Shown here one piece after another: positions 49,624-58,061 of a DNA stretch of 64,000 nucleotides. Origin of the DNA: Fimbriimonas ginsengisoli Gsoil 348 (lineage in GTDB: Bacteria; Armatimonadota; Fimbriimonadia; Fimbriimonadales; Fimbriimonadaceae); contig CAMCVK010000009.1 in assembly GCA_945881865.1 (NCBI GenBank), positions 1 through 64,000 on the forward strand. Direction: 5' to 3'. The notes below the pieces were generated by a model. That model saw only the letters and a program-made list of their open reading frames with translations. It made no database searches and had not been told where the DNA came from. The translations under genes and the position numbers were made by a program. The stretch's first letter is position 1, and every line of letters starts with the position of its first letter.

Positions 49624-49941
49624 ATGAGTCCGCTCGCGATGACAGAGTCGAAGCGCGATGAAGTGGCGGCACTATGCCGCCGATATGGTGTGCTCCGGCT
49701 TCGCCTGTTTGGCAGCGCCGTCCGGAGCGATTGGAATCCGGATAAGAGTGATCTGGACTTTCTTGCGGAGTTTGGACCCCCGCCAGAAGGCATCAACCTG
49801 TTCGACCAGCAGTTCGGACTCTTGGCGGACCTGGAACGACTCTTTGGACGATCGGTGGATGTCGTGGACTGGAACGCGGCAAAGAAGCCGATTTTTCGCC
49901 AACTAGCAGAGGCCGAGGCCCGAGAGCTGTATGCGGCTTGA
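49624..49941 (+). CDS. MNT-type nucleotidyltransferase antitoxin
   Basis: 105 residues from ATG 49624. Minimal nucleotidyltransferase motif LFGSAVRSD ... SDLDFLAEF (GSx..DxD) with a later Asp in VDVVDW. In MNT/HEPN modules this enzyme AMPylates the toxin's RNase domain. Start at 49639 also possible. Overlaps the HEPN gene by 11 bases. Confidence 0.88.
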   Translation: MSPLAMTESKRDEVAALCRRYGVLRLRLFGSAVRSDWNPDKSDLDFLAEFGPPPEGINLFDQQFGLLADLERLFGRSVDVVDWNAAKKPIFRQLAEAEARELYAA

Positions 49942-50254
49942 AACACGCCAAAGTCTCACCGACGCCCTTGGTGCCGCAGAGGAAGTTGTCCGAATCGCCT
50001 TACCCGGTTGGCAAGAAGATCGAATCTTGGCTCCATCTGTGGAGCGACTCCTTATGATCATGGGTGAGGCTCTCGCTCGGATTCGGGTTTCCGAAGAAGT
50101 CGTCCTGGAGGGTGTCACAGATGCGCACAAGATCATTGGAATGAGAAACGTCCTCACCCACGGCTACGACTCGGTCGATGTTTCACGCATCCAGGACGCC
50201 ATCGAGCGGAGCTTGCCGAAGTTGATCCAAGAGATCGAACGGCAGCTTGAATGA
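49931..50254 (+). CDS. HEPN-domain (DUF86/HepT-like) RNase toxin
   Basis: 107 residues. HEPN motif RxxxxH in MRNVLTHGY, a four-helix domain preceded by ERLLMIMGEALARI. Cuts RNA when not neutralised by its MNT partner upstream. Complete pair, no nearby defence genes. Confidence 0.88.
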   Translation: MRLETRQSLTDALGAAEEVVRIALPGWQEDRILAPSVERLLMIMGEALARIRVSEEVVLEGVTDAHKIIGMRNVLTHGYDSVDVSRIQDAIERSLPKLIQEIERQLE

Positions 50255-50412
50255 AGGCTGCCAACCAACGCCTGCCGTCGTCAATGTGGAACCCGCGGAC
50301 GGAGCCATCACCGGATCCTGATCGGCCGCGCTCCGTTTATCGAGGCCCTCGTACTGCCGGCCTCTGAGGTCGCGCGGTGACTAGAGAAAATGAAGCGCTC
50401 GTTGGCAAAGCC

Positions 50413-50847
50413 TTAGTCGAGAGCTGGGATTCCCGTTCCGAAGCGGAGGTCGGGCCCCATCCAGTTGGAGGCATCTCGCCATTTCATTCGCTCGAAGGCA
50501 ACTTCCGCGTTCTCAAAATCAAGCGTCAGCAACTGGCGACTCGGGCCGAGCTCAACCGAGGATTCCTCTGTCCCGGCCGTGGTAGAGAATACAAATCCAA
50601 CGGTTTCAAGCTTGAGGCGCCAAATGGACTCGAAAACGATTTCGACGGCCGACGGCTCCCGCCATTGGCGCTGGACTAGCATCCGTGCGTCCGAGAGGGT
50701 GTACGGCGTCATCATCAAGTTCTCAGCAATTGAATCCCGGTTGACCCAATGCACTTCTTTGATGATGCCGTCGTGAAATCCACCAACGACGCGCAGGAAA
50801 GCCTCCAATTCATCGAGGGTAGTAACGCTGTTCCAAACCTGGTCCAT
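50413..50847 (-). CDS. Hypothetical protein
   Basis: 144 residues from ATG 50847, TATCAT ten bases upstream. GGFHDGIIKEVHWVNRD and FDNAEVAFERMKWRDASNW-type segments look like a small immunity or SMI1-like fold, but no clear family is known. Stands alone. Confidence 0.55.
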   Translation of the reverse strand: MDQVWNSVTTLDELEAFLRVVGGFHDGIIKEVHWVNRDSIAENLMMTPYTLSDARMLVQRQWREPSAVEIVFESIWRLKLETVGFVFSTTAGTEESSVELGPSRQLLTLDFENAEVAFERMKWRDASNWMGPDLRFGTGIPALD

Positions 50848-50916
50848 TTCTGTTTCGATGATACTTGAGCCTCAGATGTCGCGAACGCAAAAGTTGCGTG
50901 ATCCCGCGATGGCGCC

Positions 50917-52095
50917 CTATGCAGCTGCCTTGGTTGCCCACTTCGACCGAACGCCCCAGTACTTCGCGAGTACCGGCCCCAAAATCGCCAGACTGAGGAC
51001 ATAGGCGGCGGAAAGCGGCCCGAGTCGTGGTTCCACGGCTGCGCCTAGGCCAGCAATGACGATCGAAAATTCGCCCCGGGGGATCAGGGTGACGCCGGCG
51101 CGGATGCCTTCCGAGTTCGTCATGCCCTCCGTTCGGGCCGCCCACCAGGTGCTTGCCACCTTCGTCAGCCCGGTAATGGCCGCCAGAAGGAGCGCTACCG
51201 GCAGGGCCGGCGGCAATGTCGCCGGATTGATCTGCAATCCGAAAAACAGGAAGAAGGTAGCCGCGAATAGGTCCCGCAAGGGGGCGATCAGCCGACCGGC
51301 GCGCTCGGCAAGGGTGTCAGAAGTCGCCACGCCAACCAGGAATGCGCCGACTGCTGCCGAGACTTGCAGTTTGCTCGCCACGCCCGACACCAAAAGGATC
51401 AAACCAAGAATCGAAAGAAGAACTACTTCGTCGTTCTGACTACTGATGATGTTGCTGAGCCGGTTGCCGAAGCGAACCGCGCAGAAAAGAATCACAAAGA
51501 CGGTGCCAAGCGCGACCATGACCGCAATCGAAGCCTCGCCGAGGCCCTTTCCGGAGAGCAATACGGCCAGAATTGGGAGGTAAACCGCCATCGCGAGGTC
51601 CTCGAGAACGAGCACGCGAACGACGAGACCTTCCGATCTCGAGCCGGTTCCGCCCGACTCGCCCAGTATCTTGGCGACGACCCCGCTAGAGGAAATGTAT
51701 GTGACGCCGCCAAGAACGAGCGCGCCCATTGGCGGCATGGCAAGCAAATACGCACAGATCGCCCCGGGAGCAAAGTTGAGCACCAGATCCGTCGCACCGG
51801 CCACGAAGCCGGTCCGCAACGTGTTCACGAGCTTCTTGCCGGAATACTCCACGCCCAGCATGAACATGAGGAGAACGACGCCAACTTCGGCCCCGACCCG
51901 GATGAACTCCTCGCCGAACTGCAGCGGGACGATGCCCCCGTTTCCGAAGGCGAGGCCAGCAAGCAGGTAAAGCGGGATGGCCGAGAAGCCGAACTTGGTC
52001 GCGAATCGCGCCAGAATGGCGAGCCCGATCACGGCGATTCCGAGCTCGATGAAGAGGAGCGAGGTTTCGGTTGATGCGCTTGCCAGTAGCTCCAT
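50917..52095 (-). CDS. CPA2-type cation/proton antiporter (KefB-like)
   Basis: 392 residues, 11-13 transmembrane helices. SSSGVVAKIL, AVGAFLVGVATSDT and FFLFFGLQINP are hallmarks of CPA2 exchangers. No TrkA-N/RCK domain is attached. Probably K+ or Na+/H+ antiport at the inner membrane. Ends without a visible terminator. Confidence 0.9.
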   Translation of the reverse strand: MELLASASTETSLLFIELGIAVIGLAILARFATKFGFSAIPLYLLAGLAFGNGGIVPLQFGEEFIRVGAEVGVVLLMFMLGVEYSGKKLVNTLRTGFVAGATDLVLNFAPGAICAYLLAMPPMGALVLGGVTYISSSGVVAKILGESGGTGSRSEGLVVRVLVLEDLAMAVYLPILAVLLSGKGLGEASIAVMVALGTVFVILFCAVRFGNRLSNIISSQNDEVVLLSILGLILLVSGVASKLQVSAAVGAFLVGVATSDTLAERAGRLIAPLRDLFAATFFLFFGLQINPATLPPALPVALLLAAITGLTKVASTWWAARTEGMTNSEGIRAGVTLIPRGEFSIVIAGLGAAVEPRLGPLSAAYVLSLAILGPVLAKYWGVRSKWATKAAA

Positions 52096-52241
52096 CTATG
52101 GATTCTGTCATATTTACTAGGTTCTTTCATGTCTCCTGGGTACGTTGCGACTCGGTTGCCCTTCGACAACGGGCCGCCAAAAGGGAGTAGCATTCCCCGA
52201 ATCATGGGAATCACCTTGCGACGAACCGAGGCGACTTTTAG

Positions 52242-53141
52242 ATGAGCATCTGCGTGGTGGGAAGCGCAAATCTCGACTTCGTTTTCCGCGCCGATCGCTT
52301 TCCGGCCGCGGGAGAAACCGTGCTGGGCGGCGATTTTGCCAGCTTCCCGGGCGGGAAAGGCGCCAACCAGGCGGTGGCGATCGGCAAGCTAGGTGGCGAG
52401 GTTCACTTTGTCGGTTGCGTCGGTGACGACCGGTTTGGGGACGTGCTTATCGACAGTTTGCGGGCCGCCGGTGTCGATACCGCTTTGCTTCGTCGGGTTG
52501 AGGGAGTTGCCTCAGGTTGCGCGGGCATCGTGCTGGATAAAACCGGCCAAAACCGAATCATCGTGGCCCCCGGCGCAAATCTGCACGTCTCGGCCGAGCA
52601 GGTCCAGAGTGCGTTGGCGGCTTTTCCGGATGCGGCGTTTCTGGCCCAGCTTGAGATTCCGCTGGAAGCGGCGAGCGAGATTGGACACAGCCAGCGGGCC
52701 TATCTGAACCCGGCTCCAGCCGCTCCGCTCCCGGATTCGCTGTTGTCCCAGCTTTTTGCGATCACCCCCAACGAGACCGAGACCGAGGTCCTCACCGGGA
52801 TCCGACCCGACGATCTCGATTCCAGCCGTGCGGCGGCAAAGGTGCTGCTGGAGAAAGGTGCGAAAAACGTGGTGATCACCCTCGGCGAGAACGGCTGCTT
52901 CTGGACGTCAGGGAAGCAAGAACTCCTCGTTCCTTCGCCCAAAGTGAAAGCGATCGACACCGTCGCCGCGGGGGACTGCTTCACCGGCGCGCTGGTCTAC
53001 TTCCTTTCTGATGGCCGGGATTGGGAGAATTCACTCAACCTTGCCGCCCACGCGGCGGCGCTCTCGGTAACCCGCGAGGGTGCGCAGGCTTCGATGCCGA
53101 CGCGCGACGAACTCCGAGCGTTCGCCGGTGCCTTCTGGTGA
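52242..53141 (+). CDS. rbsK: Ribokinase
   Basis: 299 residues. PfkB family: N-terminal ICVVGSANLDFVFRADRFPAAGET, SFPGGKGANQAVA, GVDTALLRR, and ATP site VAAGDCFTGALV with catalytic Asp. Phosphorylates D-ribose (or another pentose). No transporter gene beside it. Confidence 0.93.
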   Translation: MSICVVGSANLDFVFRADRFPAAGETVLGGDFASFPGGKGANQAVAIGKLGGEVHFVGCVGDDRFGDVLIDSLRAAGVDTALLRRVEGVASGCAGIVLDKTGQNRIIVAPGANLHVSAEQVQSALAAFPDAAFLAQLEIPLEAASEIGHSQRAYLNPAPAAPLPDSLLSQLFAITPNETETEVLTGIRPDDLDSSRAAAKVLLEKGAKNVVITLGENGCFWTSGKQELLVPSPKVKAIDTVAAGDCFTGALVYFLSDGRDWENSLNLAAHAAALSVTREGAQASMPTRDELRAFAGAFW

Positions 53142-53142
53142 G

Positions 53143-53250
53143 CTAGCCCCTTCGGGCGGCTTCGATGGCGGCGATGTCGATCTTAGTCATCGTCATCATG
53201 GCTTCGAACGCCCGTTTCGCTTCGTCACCGCCCGCCGCCATCGCATCGGC
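53143..53250 (-). pseudogene. C-terminal tail of a broken VOC/PhnB-like gene
   Basis: Minus-strand frame ending at 53143 gives ADAMAAGG..KRAFEAMMTMTKIDIAAIEAA, the typical last helix of 3-demethylubiquinone-methyltransferase-like VOC proteins. No start codon of its own within the homologous part. The middle of a similar protein lies at 54899-55045. This is a decayed gene end. Confidence 0.75.
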
Positions 53251-53295
53251 AAGAATAAGACTGACGGGGCTCCGTCCGTCGACATCATCAATTAC

Positions 53296-53466
53296 CGGTA
53301 TCTTCCGGCTCTTATCGTTCCCATAACGACGACGCTTCGGCCTTTTCTTGCCAAGAAAGGGCATTCGGCAGAAGACGTAGAGAAGATGAATGCCGCGTGG
53401 GGGAAGTCCGTCACGCTGCAGTTGATCCTTTGGAGCTACCCGTACGTTAAAGACGGAGACTTCTAA
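53296..53466 (+). pseudogene. Orphan C-terminal-like fragment
   Basis: Plus-strand frame RYLPALIVPITTTLRPFLA ... NAAWGKSVTLQLILWSYPYVKDGDF with stop at 53464-53466. Hydrophobic segments look like a membrane protein end. No start or upstream gene, and it lies between VOC remains, so probably debris. Identity unknown. Confidence 0.35.
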
Positions 53467-53473
53467 ACACCGG

Positions 53474-53503
53474 ACTTGGGAGCCGGTCCGACGGCTCCCA
53501 AGT
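53474..53503 (-). terminator. Hairpin after the phosphoesterase gene
   Basis: ACTTGGGAGCCG (53474-53485) and CGGCTCCCAAGT (53492-53503), perfect 12-bp stem, 6-base loop. On the minus strand GTGTTTAGAAG follows, so only a weak T-run. Confidence 0.6.
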
Positions 53504-53520
53504 TGAAAGTTGAAGGAGAG

Positions 53521-54813
53521 TTAGTTGCCGCGCCTTTCTTTTGCGGGCGTCTTTTCGATTCTCTCGGGGGACTTAATCCGCTTCGCGACGACCCGGTTGG
53601 TGCCGTCCGGGTTTTTCGAAATCTCGAACGCGTCGTACAGGTCGCCGGTAGAAAGGTACGCCTCGAACCGGATCTTCTGCTGGCTCACTCGCACTATCTG
53701 ATAGAGTTGAGAGAACTCTGCGCGTCTCGGCATCGTCACCCCCGTCTCCTTGCCCAGCCGATACATTTTCGGTCCACTGACCGAAACGACGTACACCGTT
53801 CCGCTGGCCTTAGCCTTCCCGGAAGTACCAACCGACAAGTTCTTTCGTCCGTAGGTATGGTCATGGCCTTGCAGCACAAGAGGAACATTGTGCTTTTCGA
53901 GCACCGGAGCCCACGCATCGCGCACTACTTTGTTATCTCGTCCCAGAGCGGTGCTGTGGACGGGGTGGTGGAATGAAACGATCGCCCACTTATGTGGGTT
54001 GTTCTTCAAGGTCCGATCCAACCAAACCGCCTGTTCCTTGATTCGCTCGTTCGAGTTCAAGGCGATGATTCGTGCACCTTGGTAGTCGATGTAGTAGCAG
54101 CTGCCTTCGAGGCCACGCAGTCCATTTTCTGGGTTCGCGAACTGAGGTTTCCAGAACGGCGAGATCACCTTTTTCCCGTTCACGGTCTGATACTCGTGGT
54201 TACCCGGGATCGCGACCACAGGAGTTTGGTTATGAATCCAGCCTCCCGCATAGAACCACTCGGCCCACTCGTCGTCTGCCATGTCCTCATTGATGAGGTC
54301 ACCTGCGTGGAGAAAAAACGCCGACTCTGGCACGTTCTTGAACGCCTGGCGAACGACCCGCGACCACAGCGACTTGATATCGTTTTGGGCATCGCCAAAG
54401 TATGTGAAGGCGAACGGTGCGGTGTCGGCACGCGCGGTTTGAAACTGGATCCATTCGCTCCAGCCCTGGGGACTTCCAACCCGATAGGTGTATTTTCGTC
54501 CCGGCGTCAAACCGTTGAACCTAACCGTGTTGTAATACACTTTTGAACCACCAGGCAGGACTAACTCTTGAGATTCAGCTGGATAGGACTTTGCCGACGC
54601 GGTAAATCGCGGATCGGGGCTGGCCTCGGCCAGTTCACCGCCCGCTCGTTGCGTCGGTGCCTCGGTTCGCCAAGAGACGACCGCAGAAGTCGAGAGGTCC
54701 TGAGTGGCCGTGAGCACAATCCGGTGCGGCGTCACATTAGACTGAGGAGTTTGGAGCCCACCCAGGCCCGGGACGATGAGACTCATAGAGGCGAGCAAAG
54801 TGAGTAGGGCCAT
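53521..54813 (-). CDS. Secreted metallophosphoesterase (purple acid phosphatase-like)
   Basis: 430 residues with signal peptide. N-terminal fn3-type domain (residues about 28-120) as in purple acid phosphatases, then metal motifs FGDAQND, AGDLINED, PGNHEYQ, FHHPVHS, GHDHTYGR. Likely hydrolyses phosphate esters outside the cell. Lies between the two fragments of a VOC gene. Confidence 0.9.
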   Translation of the reverse strand: MALLTLLASMSLIVPGLGGLQTPQSNVTPHRIVLTATQDLSTSAVVSWRTEAPTQRAGGELAEASPDPRFTASAKSYPAESQELVLPGGSKVYYNTVRFNGLTPGRKYTYRVGSPQGWSEWIQFQTARADTAPFAFTYFGDAQNDIKSLWSRVVRQAFKNVPESAFFLHAGDLINEDMADDEWAEWFYAGGWIHNQTPVVAIPGNHEYQTVNGKKVISPFWKPQFANPENGLRGLEGSCYYIDYQGARIIALNSNERIKEQAVWLDRTLKNNPHKWAIVSFHHPVHSTALGRDNKVVRDAWAPVLEKHNVPLVLQGHDHTYGRKNLSVGTSGKAKASGTVYVVSVSGPKMYRLGKETGVTMPRRAEFSQLYQIVRVSQQKIRFEAYLSTGDLYDAFEISKNPDGTNRVVAKRIKSPERIEKTPAKERRGN

Positions 54814-54898
54814 AGCGCGGACCGAATTCTACCGTGCCCATTTGGAGATGTCGTTAAGGTGCGACGGCTTGAAAGTAGACGGCGGGACCTGCTGAGGT

Positions 54899-55045
54899 TT
54901 ACCCGCCGCTGCCGACAATAGCATCCCAGTAGCGGTCCGTTTCTTCCTGGTCGTCGGTGGCCACCTGGAACGAGAATGCCCCGGAATGCTTCAAGACGGG
55001 GCCGCCGTTGAGGCCGAAGCGGGGAAAACCTAAAAGAACGGCTCG
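54899..55045 (-). pseudogene. Central fragment of a broken VOC/PhnB-like gene
   Basis: Minus-strand frame ending in TAA at 54899-54901 gives LNGGPVLKHSGAFSFQVATD then DQEETDRYWDAIVGSGG, characteristic of VOC PhnB/3-demethylubiquinone-methyltransferase-like proteins. It stops at the point where the family continues with a CGWCKDKWG-type segment. No start. Companion C-terminus lies at 53143-53250, 1.6 kb away. Confidence 0.75.
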
Positions 55046-55105
55046 CGAGGTTCTGGAATTCGGTGACCAACAGATTCGGCATCCGCTATCACACGCGTCA
55101 GCGCA

Positions 55106-55339
55106 TTAGAAGAGTGCCTCGCACGGTTCGTCCATGGGAGCGATGAGATCGCCGACGATCGACGCAGAATCCCGAAATTGGCCCAGCTTCCACTTCTTTC
55201 CGTTCAGCGCCTGCGGGGACACGACCATAGCCAAAGGCTTTCCATGCTTCGTCAAAACCAAGGGCTCTCCAGTCCGCCCCACCGCATTGAGGAGTCTATG
55301 GAAGTCAGCCCTAAACTCGGTTACGGAAACGGTTTTCAT
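55106..55339 (-). CDS. Phd/YefM-family antitoxin, no toxin partner
   Basis: 77 residues. Starts VSVTEFRADFHRLLNAVGRTGEPLVLTKHGKPLAMVV, typical Phd/YefM. No PIN, Doc or YoeB gene follows; downstream is a VOC fragment. TATCAT seven bases before the ATG suggests leaderless synthesis. May be a solitary regulator or remnant of a lost toxin-antitoxin pair. Confidence 0.85.
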   Translation of the reverse strand: MKTVSVTEFRADFHRLLNAVGRTGEPLVLTKHGKPLAMVVSPQALNGKKWKLGQFRDSASIVGDLIAPMDEPCEALF

Positions 55340-55377
55340 AGTGACTATGATACTTAGCCAGTGCGTGATTCGCGTAA

Positions 55378-56073
55378 CTACCCAAGCTCTGCCGAATACT
55401 CCTCCTCCAAGTCGCGCAACGCGACTTCGACCCTTGCCCAGGGATCGTCGACATCTCGGTCGGTGCTCGAAACGCCGACCAGCGACCAGCCCCAGATCCT
55501 CGAACGGTGTAGCTGCAAGAGTTCCGCCAGCCGATCGATTCGCCGACGCAAGCTCCCCAAAAGGTCAGGTTCGGACCCAATGGTCTCGATCGGGTTTCGA
55601 ATGAAAGCCGCCGCCTCGTAGGCCGGGTCACCAAATACGCCCTTCGGGTCGATGATCCGCCAGCCATCCTGGCCGCGAAGGATGTTGTAGTGATGCAAGT
55701 CGCCGTGCAGGAAAACAGGTTCCGGCGAGGTGGCAAGAAGCCGGTCGGCCAGCGGGGAAGGAGTCACGAATTGGCTTAGCGGAAGCATCCCTTCGGTAGA
55801 AGCGCCTCGCAAACCGAGCGCGAGCGAAGCGAAAACCGCCTCGGCGTCGCCATCGAATCCCGCCAACGAGGTCCCGGGCCGCAGACGTTCCATCAGCACG
55901 CCTCCAGCCGCCTCCTCGATTTCGTAAATCTGCGGACCCAGACCGACGGGCAACCGCACCAGCGCTCGCCAGCCGGAATCCATTTCCTCGCCGCGAAACG
56001 GAACCTTCAGAACCCGGTGCGCATCGGCGTAGACCCGGGAGCAGTGCCCGCCGGGCAATTCCTCCTCGGGCAC
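55378..56073 (-). CDS. Aminoglycoside/hydroxyurea phosphotransferase-like kinase
   Basis: 231 residues, GTG start. FLHGDLHHYNILRG (Brenner motif, catalytic Asp), IIDPKGVFGDPAYEAAAFIRNP as in the APH(6)/StrB kinases. Probably phosphorylates a small-molecule substrate with ATP; aminoglycoside resistance cannot be assumed. A preceding WGF run without start suggests a slightly longer N-terminus in relatives. Confidence 0.82.
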   Translation of the reverse strand: MPEEELPGGHCSRVYADAHRVLKVPFRGEEMDSGWRALVRLPVGLGPQIYEIEEAAGGVLMERLRPGTSLAGFDGDAEAVFASLALGLRGASTEGMLPLSQFVTPSPLADRLLATSPEPVFLHGDLHHYNILRGQDGWRIIDPKGVFGDPAYEAAAFIRNPIETIGSEPDLLGSLRRRIDRLAELLQLHRSRIWGWSLVGVSSTDRDVDDPWARVEVALRDLEEEYSAELG

Positions 56074-56121
56074 AAAGCCCCACTGCCAAGCTAGCCGGCG
56101 TGCGATTTCATCGATTGCTGG

Positions 56122-56511
56122 TTACCCCGGGCCCATCAGGGCTTTCAGTGCTTTTGCCGCCCCAGAGGCATTGTGGTAAGCGGTGTGGTCCAACGCAGTC
56201 TTCCCGCTCAAGTCCAGCGCATGAAGGTCCGCACCTTTTTCGGCGAGAAATTTTACCAAGGCAGAGTTGTTGCTATGCGCGGCAGCATGGAGCGGCGTCG
56301 TGCCCCAGTGGTCGTTCGCGTTTTGCGCATTGACGTCCGCACCGCTTTCCAGGAGCAGTTCCACAAGCTCGCGATGGCCCTTCCAAACGGCGTAGTGCAA
56401 TGCTGTTGACTCTTCTGCATCGCGAAAGTGAATAAGCGAAGGATCGGCCGCAAGGAGGGACCGCACCACATTCACGTCGCCCTTCTTGCTCGCGCGGATA
56501 ATTTCGCTCAT
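56122..56511 (-). CDS. Ankyrin-repeat protein
   Basis: 129 residues. Three to four repeats: TALHYAVWKGHRELVELLLESGADVN, TPLHAAAHSNNSALVKFLAE, KTALDHTAYHN. Protein-protein interaction unit. Overlaps the upstream gene by ATGA. Ends without a terminator. Confidence 0.9.
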   Translation of the reverse strand: MSEIIRASKKGDVNVVRSLLAADPSLIHFRDAEESTALHYAVWKGHRELVELLLESGADVNAQNANDHWGTTPLHAAAHSNNSALVKFLAEKGADLHALDLSGKTALDHTAYHNASGAAKALKALMGPG

Positions 56512-56924
56512 ACCGTCTCTTTGCCGTCCGGCGCGACGACCAAAATTTCTTCCTCACTCACGTCAAGGCAAACCGTGGTTTCGTCGCCGAGCTCCAGCAT
56601 CAGTTCCACCGACTCGGCATCGAGCACGTCACAGCCGTCGTCGGCTCCGAAGCACTCCTCCTTGACTTCGTACCAATCATCCGGATCCGTGTTTGGGTTC
56701 ACCTCGCGGGCATAGGCGACGAAGATCTTCGGTTCGCCTTCCTGCGGGTTTTCTCGTTCCAGGGCGTCGGCCGCAGCCGACATCAGATAGATGCCCCGGT
56801 CACCAACGAGAAGGAGGTCGCCGGGTCCGGTCTCAATTTCGTTGTAGAGCACGATGTGCTCCTCTGCCTGCTGGCTATGAGCGATGAGTTTTTCGACTTC
56901 CAGACGGTCAAAGTGTAGTTTCAT
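56508..56924 (-). CDS. Conserved hypothetical protein
   Basis: 138 residues, strongly acidic. FDRLEVEKLIAHSQQAEEHIVLY start, then DLLLVGDRGIYLMS and ECFGADDGCDVLD, ending EEILVVAPDGK. I recognise no certain family (resembles DUF3085-type proteins). Second gene of the globin operon. Confidence 0.65.
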   Translation of the reverse strand: MKLHFDRLEVEKLIAHSQQAEEHIVLYNEIETGPGDLLLVGDRGIYLMSAAADALERENPQEGEPKIFVAYAREVNPNTDPDDWYEVKEECFGADDGCDVLDAESVELMLELGDETTVCLDVSEEEILVVAPDGKETV

Positions 56925-56930
56925 GAGGTG

Positions 56931-57683
56931 TTAAGGATTGAGTTCAGACTCGGCCATAAGTACGACGAAGTAGGAGGCGTTCCGGGTGACGGCCTGATAA
57001 TCGGCCGGACGCTTACTCCTGCATTCATTGTAGAGGGCCAAGAAACGCTGCGCAGCGAGGCGGCCGTCACTCCGGCCATGGCCGGTAGATGCAGGGGTGA
57101 AAAATGGGCAGTCTTTAAAGACGCCAACCGTGAATTCGTTGCCTCGGGCTGTCCGGAGAACCTTGCCCTTCAGGCGGTGGGCCGTTGCGATCATTTGTTC
57201 GTAGCTAATTTGTGTGCCTGTACCTTGCCCATCGGAACCAGAAGGGGATTTCTGCGCCAAGTTGAACGGCAAAGCGTTGGGCACCTGAGAGGCGGAGACG
57301 GAATACTTCCGCTGCTCCTCCGTCGCTCGGCGAAAGTACGCACTCGCCTTGGCCGCCGGATCGCCGGTGACGCCTACGTCCGCGAGCGCGCGGTCGAATT
57401 CCAGTAGACAGGCTTCGTCCAACTCGATATGCACGCCGTTCCCGGCATGCAGTCGTTGCACCGACGACTCATCCCCGTAGCCCGCTGAATATAGCGACGG
57501 CCCGCCGAACGCCTCGGCGAGATAGGCGGCCAGCCGAACGTCGTGGTGCGGATGAACGCCGCGCTCGAACGGGTGGGCTGCCTCCGGGTTCGCCAGGCAA
57601 AGCTCATGCCACCGGCGGCACAAAGCAAGAACGACATCGAAACCACCAACTGCCTGATACAAGGTCCGTTCCACGAAATTCAC
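56931..57683 (-). CDS. Truncated-hemoglobin domain fused to an unknown C-terminal domain
   Basis: 250 residues, GTG start. Residues about 5-110 match group II truncated globins: AVGGFDVVLALCRRW, HPHHDVRLAAYLAEAFGGPSLYSAGYG, and ELDEACLLEFDRALADVGV. A distal linker (VPNALPFNLAQKSP) leads to residues about 155-250 (VLRTARGNEFTVGVFKDC, PASTGHGRSDGR, NASYFVVLMAES), which I cannot place. First gene of a three-gene minus-strand operon with a hypothetical and an ankyrin gene. Confidence 0.7.
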   Translation of the reverse strand: MNFVERTLYQAVGGFDVVLALCRRWHELCLANPEAAHPFERGVHPHHDVRLAAYLAEAFGGPSLYSAGYGDESSVQRLHAGNGVHIELDEACLLEFDRALADVGVTGDPAAKASAYFRRATEEQRKYSVSASQVPNALPFNLAQKSPSGSDGQGTGTQISYEQMIATAHRLKGKVLRTARGNEFTVGVFKDCPFFTPASTGHGRSDGRLAAQRFLALYNECRSKRPADYQAVTRNASYFVVLMAESELNP

Positions 57684-58061
57684 GATACCCAGCGAGAAAA
57701 TCTAGAAATCTGTGTCGAATGGGGCGGGGTTATTCGCTCGTCTTTCGGAGCCGAATTATTGCTCCGAGGAAAACATGCTGAGAACCTTTACGATCCTTGC
57801 CGCGATGACTGGTAAAGTTGACACGGCCGTTCCGCTCGAATTCAACAAATCGATGAAGCGCGGCTCCCCTTCGTGGATGATCTGGAACTTGCGCCCGGTG
57901 CCTCGGGCCGGATCGACCAAGGCACCCGGAGGTCGTCCATAGATGAGCCGAGGTCAGCCTAATGCTCAACGCCAGCGAAATCCGATGCAGACGGAGGAGT
58001 AGGAAGCGGATTTGAAAACTGGGGAAAAGCAGGCTAAAGAACGAATTGCGGGATTGGGGAA
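57684..58061 (+). other. Non-coding or degenerate region with a possible toxin tail
   Basis: No intact gene. In one plus-strand frame, 57948-58065 reads MSRGQPNAQRQRNPMQTEE, a TAG, then EADLKTGEKQAKERIAGLGK with a TGA that overlaps the next gene's ATG by four bases. It looks like a decayed end of an effector gene, as at the RHS locus, but the evidence is short. Confidence 0.35.

Noticed and set aside
50241-50262. Hairpin GGCAGC/GCTGCC across the HEPN stop codon
   Set aside because: Six-base stem and no T-run; too weak to call a terminator.
50377-50679. 100-codon plus-strand frame upstream of the antiporter
   Set aside because: Mostly opposite the 50413-50847 gene, with no start context.
54783-55082. 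99-codon minus-strand frame rich in Arg/Ser/Leu
   Set aside because: It is an out-of-frame reading of the VOC fragment; the neighbouring frame shows the true remnant.
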